From: Ananas comosus
Lineage: Eukaryota; Streptophyta; Magnoliopsida; Poales; Bromeliaceae
Assembly (NCBI RefSeq): GCF_001540865.1
Contig: NC_033636.1
Coordinates: forward strand, 5,995,381 to 6,059,380
DNA: 64,000 nucleotides
Reading direction: 5' to 3'
Shown: piece after piece, positions 59,541-64,000 of the stretch
How positions within the stretch are numbered: the first letter of the stretch is position 1
How the letters are laid out: each line of letters starts with the position of its first letter
Program-made: the position numbers and the translations under genes
Notes under the pieces: generated by a model
Seen by the model: the letters and a program-made list of their open reading frames with translations, nothing else
Database searches by the model: none
What the model was told of the DNA's origin: nothing

Positions 59541-59790
59541 TTAATCCGACCTTATGATAATTAACATTTTGCGAGAAAAATGATAGTTCAAAAATTGGAA
59601 ACCTACTTTTTAATATCCCAGTCCTACTATAATCAGCCAATCTCAACTTACCAGGGGGATCCTAACTCACCAGGGGTGACCCAATATCATAAATTAGGTT
59701 ACTAATCTTTATTACTTTTCTCAACTAGGTTTCCGATTTTTTGACCATCGTTGTTATCTTAAAACGATGATTATCATCGGGTCAGGCTGA
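59541..59790. mobile_element. Small fold-back element in the family C cluster
   Basis: 'ATCCGACCTTATGATAATTA' at left and, inverted, 'ATCAGCCTGACCCGATGATAA' at right. A 'GATAGTTCAAAAATTGGAAACC' segment is shared in inverted form with 59730-59750. (TA)n flanks. Confidence 0.65.
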
Positions 59791-59808
59791 TATATATATA
59801 TATCTCTC

Positions 59809-60352
59809 TCTCAACTCGATCTTATGAGAGCTATCATTTGCCTCGCAAAATGATAGCTCAACAAAAGCTACTATTTCGAAGGTTTAACTGCTAGCCGAGG
59901 CAATTTATACTAGATTTGGTAAATTTGATGGATCTTTATTTTTAAGTACGTGAAAGCTATAACAAGAAAATAGGTAGATCACTTGTCTTTTACTTACCAA
60001 CTTTTACTTATAAGAAATTTTTTACTACTATCCTCAGAACATTAGTTCTAGTTCTCATATCTAGAACAAAATTTATCAAATTTCTTAAAAGATTGTTTTT
60101 AAGTTAACTAAACCTATAGAAATGTGGCAATTTGCTCTTTTGTAGAGAATAGGTCGTAATTTTAATATTTAAAACTTTGGGAAACTAGTAATCCGTTTAC
60201 TACAGCTTTTCTAAACTTTAAACTAAAGATTTGTGAAATTCACCATATCTAGTACAATTTGCCTCGGCTAGCAGTTAAACCTTCGAGATAGTAGCTTTTG
60301 TTGAGCTATCATTTTACGGGGCAACTGATAGCTCTCATAAGGTCGAGTTGAG
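59809..60352. mobile_element. Fold-back element, family C copy 3
   Basis: CTCAACTCGATCTTATGAGA at left and, inverted, CTCAACTCGACCTTATGAGA at right. Hairpin around 'GAGCTATCATTT..AAATGATAGCTC'. Then come 'CAACAAAAGCTACTAT' and 'GCTAGCCGAGGCAATTT', matched inverted at 60255-60305. (TA)n on both sides. Confidence 0.9.
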
Positions 60353-60378
60353 ATATATATATATATATATATATATAT

Positions 60379-60819
60379 CTCATCCCGATGATATGAAAAT
60401 ACTCATATCTCAGGAAGCATGAGTATTCAACAAAAGCTACAAGCCTGAAGGCTTAGCTGCTAGGTGTGGCAATTTGTACTAGATCTCATAAACTTTGAAG
60501 ATCTTTTATTTAAAGCATTGAAAAACTTTAGTAATATATCAGGTAGTTCGCCTATATTTTACTTGCCAGTTTTAGCTTGCTGCAGGATTTTTACCTACTA
60601 GCCTACGAAGTTAAATTCTAGCCCCAATAACTAGAAATAGATCCATTACTTATCTTAAAAGATAGTTTTTAAGTTCGATAAGGCTAAAAAAATGTGGCAA
60701 TTTGATCGTTCATAGTGTATGGCCGGCAATTTTTAACAGTTAAAACACTCGATAACTAGCATTCCATTTACTATAGCTTTTTAATATTTTAAATTAAAGA
60801 TCTTCAAAATTTACGGGAG
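60379..60819. mobile_element. Fold-back element, family C copy 4, right end lost at gap
   Basis: CTCATCCCGATGATATGAAA start, hairpin 'AATACTCAT..ATGAGTATT', then 'CAACAAAAGCTACAAG' and 'TGCTAGGTGTGGCAATTT'. The right arm is present to 'CTTCAAAATTTACGGGAG' and stops at the N (60820). Confidence 0.85.
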
Positions 60820-60820
60820 N

Positions 60821-60976
60821 AAGAACAATATCGAAAGTGCGTGAAATTTGATTTCTAGGTAGTTTAAATGGTTTAGATCATATTTAATGGAGCCGATCGT
60901 CAATTTGGAAGCTCTATCATCGAAAACAACTCGATAGTAAAACGCTCCGTTTACTATCGAGAGTATTCTAGCTCAA

Positions 60977-60980
<4 letters not shown>
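60821..60980. mobile_element. Fold-back element, family A, right end only
   Basis: 'GGAGCCGATCGTCAATTTGG' and 'ATCATCGAAAACAACTC' are family A blocks. The hairpin is 'GATAGTAAAACG..CGTTTACTATC' and the terminus 'GTATTCTAGCTCAACTCT' runs into (TA)n. The left part is missing at the gap. Confidence 0.8.
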
Positions 60981-61019
<39 letters not shown>

Positions 61020-61392
61020 GATAATTATTGTGGATAATTCTGCTTCACATATTGAATTGACCAAAATTAATTATGTATAATTTTTTTTGGCGTAATGGGA
61101 TAAAGGTTGCCCTTAGAAACAGGCCCACTGATGTTCTATTGGTTGATGACGCTAGAAACCTCTAGGGTCTTGTTTGTCTCGCATGTGGTCTTGTCATTAA
61201 AAGAAGCATTTGACTCCGAACTTTGACTCTATGCACTTCAGTATAGTTTTGGCTATCGGGTGCGCGCATGTTAATTTATTAAAAATTTTGAAAATAAAAG
61301 ATTGAGCATGTGTCTAGAAAAGTATACCATGTATATTATTAATTGATTGTATTATTTAAATTGTAGTTTAAATTGCACCAAAAAAGTTTCTA

Positions 61393-61560
61393 ATAGATGT
61401 CTTGAAGGCCGAGACCTTGCAAGGGACAAATTATGACATGTGACAGTGCAAGATACAATATCTTCTCCACAAGCAGGGCCTGCTTGATCATCTTGTGAAC
61501 TCATTGGAGAAGCCGACTGATGATAGTCCTCTTGTAATCTTATATAGTTTTTTCATCATT
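61393..61560 (+). pseudogene. Copia-like gag N-terminal fragment
   Basis: The frame starting near 61396 resembles copia gag N termini: 'DVLKAETLQGTNYD', then a TGA where Trp is expected, then 'YLLHKQGLLDHLVNSLEKP'. Isolated fragment; I see no LTR around it. Confidence 0.65.
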
Positions 61561-62448
61561 AAACATATATATTATCTTTACCACTTTTGTTCGCATATGT
61601 CATAATTTATTTTGTGCCTATAACTCGTGCGATGTATATGTGTGTTTTTATTAGTATACTCTATGTGTGCAACATAATAACACATGTCGCGCTATTTTAC
61701 AGCGTTGTGCCAAGTTTATGGTGCTAAATTAGTCGGCGAGCCAAGGTATGCTTTATCGCAGTTAGTACTTGCCTCTAATCCCGATAGGCTAGATGAGACC
61801 AGGCTTGTGTGTTGCGCATAGTTAGCCGATCTGACCATATAATCTTAGTCAAAGATTGTGTTTTCGGGCAAATCTTGGATGCGACTAGGCCTTTGGGCAA
61901 GTCATTTAGACCAAATGTGATCAATGGCCTGAGCATTGGGCATCTCAAGTAAGACTTCTAGTAAGTCAATTTCGGTCAAGCCGAAATAGGGTTCTCATAG
62001 TGAATTGAGAATTGGCATGGGTGATAGTATAACACTCTAATATATATATATAGGTGATAGTATAACACTAATATATATACATATCACTCACTAGGCTCAT
62101 AGGAGACGGTAGGTGTTGCATCTAAACTGTGTGGTGTATTTTATTTGCCTATAATTATCTAAAGTCTCGTGGAGCACCTATGATACACACCCGACGTGTT
62201 GCACGTTCTCCAAGGCCTCACTACCTAAAGTGGCGTCATCACCCTAGAATCGTCGTTATACAATATTTCAGTTGGTTTCATAGGTAACCTTTGTGCCCAG
62301 TAGACTCGTCGTTCCTGTTCGAGTTAAAAAAAAAAGAAAAAGAAAGAGGAGATATATATATACAAAAAATAGTAGACTAATTAGAATAGGTGTCATATTC
62401 TACTTAGATTCGAATTCTTCAAAATATATATATATATATATATATATA
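61561..62448. other. Intergenic stretch, no gene seen
   Basis: 61640-62290 has a more balanced base composition and may be old retrotransposon sequence. A short direct repeat 'AGGTGATAGTATAACACT' occurs at about 62018 and 62052. Confidence 0.4.
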
Positions 62449-62945
62449 TCGCGATTAGAAGATATGATAGATATCATGGCCCCGAGGCCATGATATCAGG
62501 GCAAAAGCTAGAATCCCATAAGTTTAGTTGCTAGGTATGGCAATTTTGACTAGATCCCATAAATTTCAAAAATCTTTATTTTAAAATATAAAAAAGCTGT
62601 ATCAAATGAAATACTAGTTTGGTAAAGTTTTAACAGTTAAAAGTTACCGATGATATCGCTCAAACCTCAAATCGCCACATCTTCTTATATTTAAAGAAGT
62701 TTAAAACTATCTTTTATGAAATTTGAAAGATCTAATTCCAATTGTAAGAACTAGAACTCAAATTTTCAGGATACTGGTTTAAAATTTCTAATAAGTTAAA
62801 GGTGGCAGGTAAAACTGTATTAAATAAATAATTCATTTGCTACAGCTTTTTTTGATTTTAAAATAAGGATTCTTGAAGTATATGCCATCTAGTATAAAAT
62901 CACACACCTAGAAACCAAAATAGCGAGAATATCACCGGATTAAAT
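62449..62945. mobile_element. Fold-back element, family C copy 5
   Basis: Hairpin GATATCATGGCCCCGAGGCC followed by 'GCAAAAGCTAGAATCCCATA' and 'GTTGCTAGGTATGGCAATTT', nearly the same as the copy at 58775. The right arm is diverged. (TA)n flanks; the assembly gap lies just beyond. Confidence 0.85.
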
Positions 62946-62988
62946 CTAAAAACATAAACACAGATAGACATATATATATATATATACA

Positions 62989-63011
62989 NNNNNNNNNNNN
63001 NNNNNNNNNNN
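62989..63011. other. Assembly gap (23 N)
   Basis: Run of N after a TA microsatellite. Confidence 1.
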
Positions 63012-63700
63012 ATTGAAAGAAAAAAAACAGAGAAAAAAGGAAATAAAAAAAATGAGGGAAAAGGAAATAAAAAATAGAGAGAAAAGGAAATAAAAGAAAG
63101 AGAAGAAAAGTACAGAGGAGGAGAGTCACCTCCCCCGATTCGTACAGGGGAGGTGAGCTCACCTCCCCTCTTCCCTCTTTCCAAATAGGTAAATAAAAAA
63201 AAATAAAAAAAAAGAGAGAAAAAAAGAAAGAAAAAAAGAAAGGGTGCCAACCTCTTTCCTTTAAAAAAAAAAGAAAAAAAAAAGAGAAAAATGAAGGAAA
63301 GTATTCAAAATAAAACAAAAAAGAGAATAAATTAGTTGATTGAGGTTTGTTTCCTCAATAAGTTGATTTTTAAATTATTTCCAAATGAGAATCATTTTTG
63401 AATCCCATATAAAAATAAGATCCAAACTTCGAAAAGGGGCTACAGGATTTTTTTTTGAGGAGAAGAAAGAAAGTAGATTTGAAGGAGAAAAAAAAAAGAA
63501 CCCGAGAGAAAACAGAAAGGTGAGAATTTTTTTTTTTTTAACTCTTCCTCTTCCTCTCTCTCTCTCTCTCGTGCACATGCACGAAGGGGTGAGCCCGTTT
63601 TTAGGCTTGCTGGCAGAGGGGGTGCCATGTGCACCCCCCTCATTTGTCCATACCATAGCAAAAAAAAAAAAAAAAGAAAAAGAAAAAGAAAAAAGACTTT
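63012..63700. repeat. Purine-rich low-complexity tract
   Basis: Long GAAA/AAAAG runs; the frames on both strands are Lys/Phe repeats without protein features. 'CACCTCCCC..GGGGAGGTG' at 63127-63155 forms a small hairpin. Confidence 0.8.
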
Positions 63701-63897
63701 GGCTCTTGCATTCGACTACGACTTCGACAACAACAATCACGACGACTTCTATGACAATAAGAGATATGCATGCATACGAATAGCGTAAGTGTGATTTTCC
63801 TGTCGGTTTGATCAACCCGACCATCTTCGTGATAGGTTTTGAACCGATCAAATTTGACATCAAATCGTCACTTTCGCCGTACATATGCATCGCTACT

Positions 63898-64000
63898 CTC
63901 TAAACCGTGCGGCCATCTTCGCGATAGGCTCGACATGGTCAAAATGGTTGATCGAGCACCGGATATTTTACTACGTAAACCGTGCGGCCATCTCCGCGAT
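63898..64000. repeat. Direct repeat at the window edge, ~76-bp period
   Basis: 'TAAACCGTGCGGCCATC' occurs at about 63901 and 63977. A weaker 'GACCATCTTCGTGATAGG' lies near 63820. It may be the start of a tandem array continuing outside the window. Confidence 0.6.

Overview
This is a plant nuclear genome window, dominated by transposable elements. Two spliced nuclear genes lie on the minus strand, both with canonical plant-type introns. LTR retrotransposons with an initiator-Met-tRNA type primer site, MULE, hAT and Tourist-like elements and (TA)n microsatellites fill the rest. A telomere-type TTTAGGG-like tract sits inside one element. A flowering plant is certain; a monocot is my impression only. 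Single-N and multi-N gaps (16895, 24028, 34912, 40829, 60820, 62989-63011) mark a draft assembly.

Layout. 1-3301: left part of a minus-strand Ty3-like retrotransposon (gag, primer site, about 2.2 kb LTR). 3302-5112: fold-back elements in TA microsatellites and a complete hAT element with an 8-bp target duplication. 5113-12883: long non-coding, repeat-rich tract, split by a solo LTR (9025-11348, duplication ACTTC). 12884-14822: three fold-back elements and an LTR fragment. 15328-22603: complete UDP-glucose 4-epimerase gene, nine coding exons, 351 residues, with a TRIM multimer and fold-back elements in its introns. 23116-25236: MULE-like element packed with about 18 copies of a 25-bp palindrome around a telomere-like core. 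27085-28551: second MULE-like element with very long inverted arms. 29777-31441: broken copia element cut by a Ty3-type LTR (31442-34911). 34962-42435: more fold-back elements, one of which carries a complete gag-only LTR retrotransposon (38969-42176). 42436-45201: third MULE-like element holding a solo LTR. 46267-51815: eight or nine 3' exons of a conserved plant membrane/coiled-coil protein whose N-terminal exons I could not find. 52252-57486: LTR and DNA-transposon remnants. 58434-62945: a dense cluster of another fold-back family. 63012-64000: low complexity and a short direct repeat at the edge.

How it fits together: only the two minus-strand genes are likely to encode host functions. 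Everything else can be read as nested insertions, and in several cases the target duplications fix the order of insertion. The most unusual signal is a large set of fold-back elements sitting in (TA)n tracts. Their terminal hairpins differ between copies but match between the two ends of each copy.
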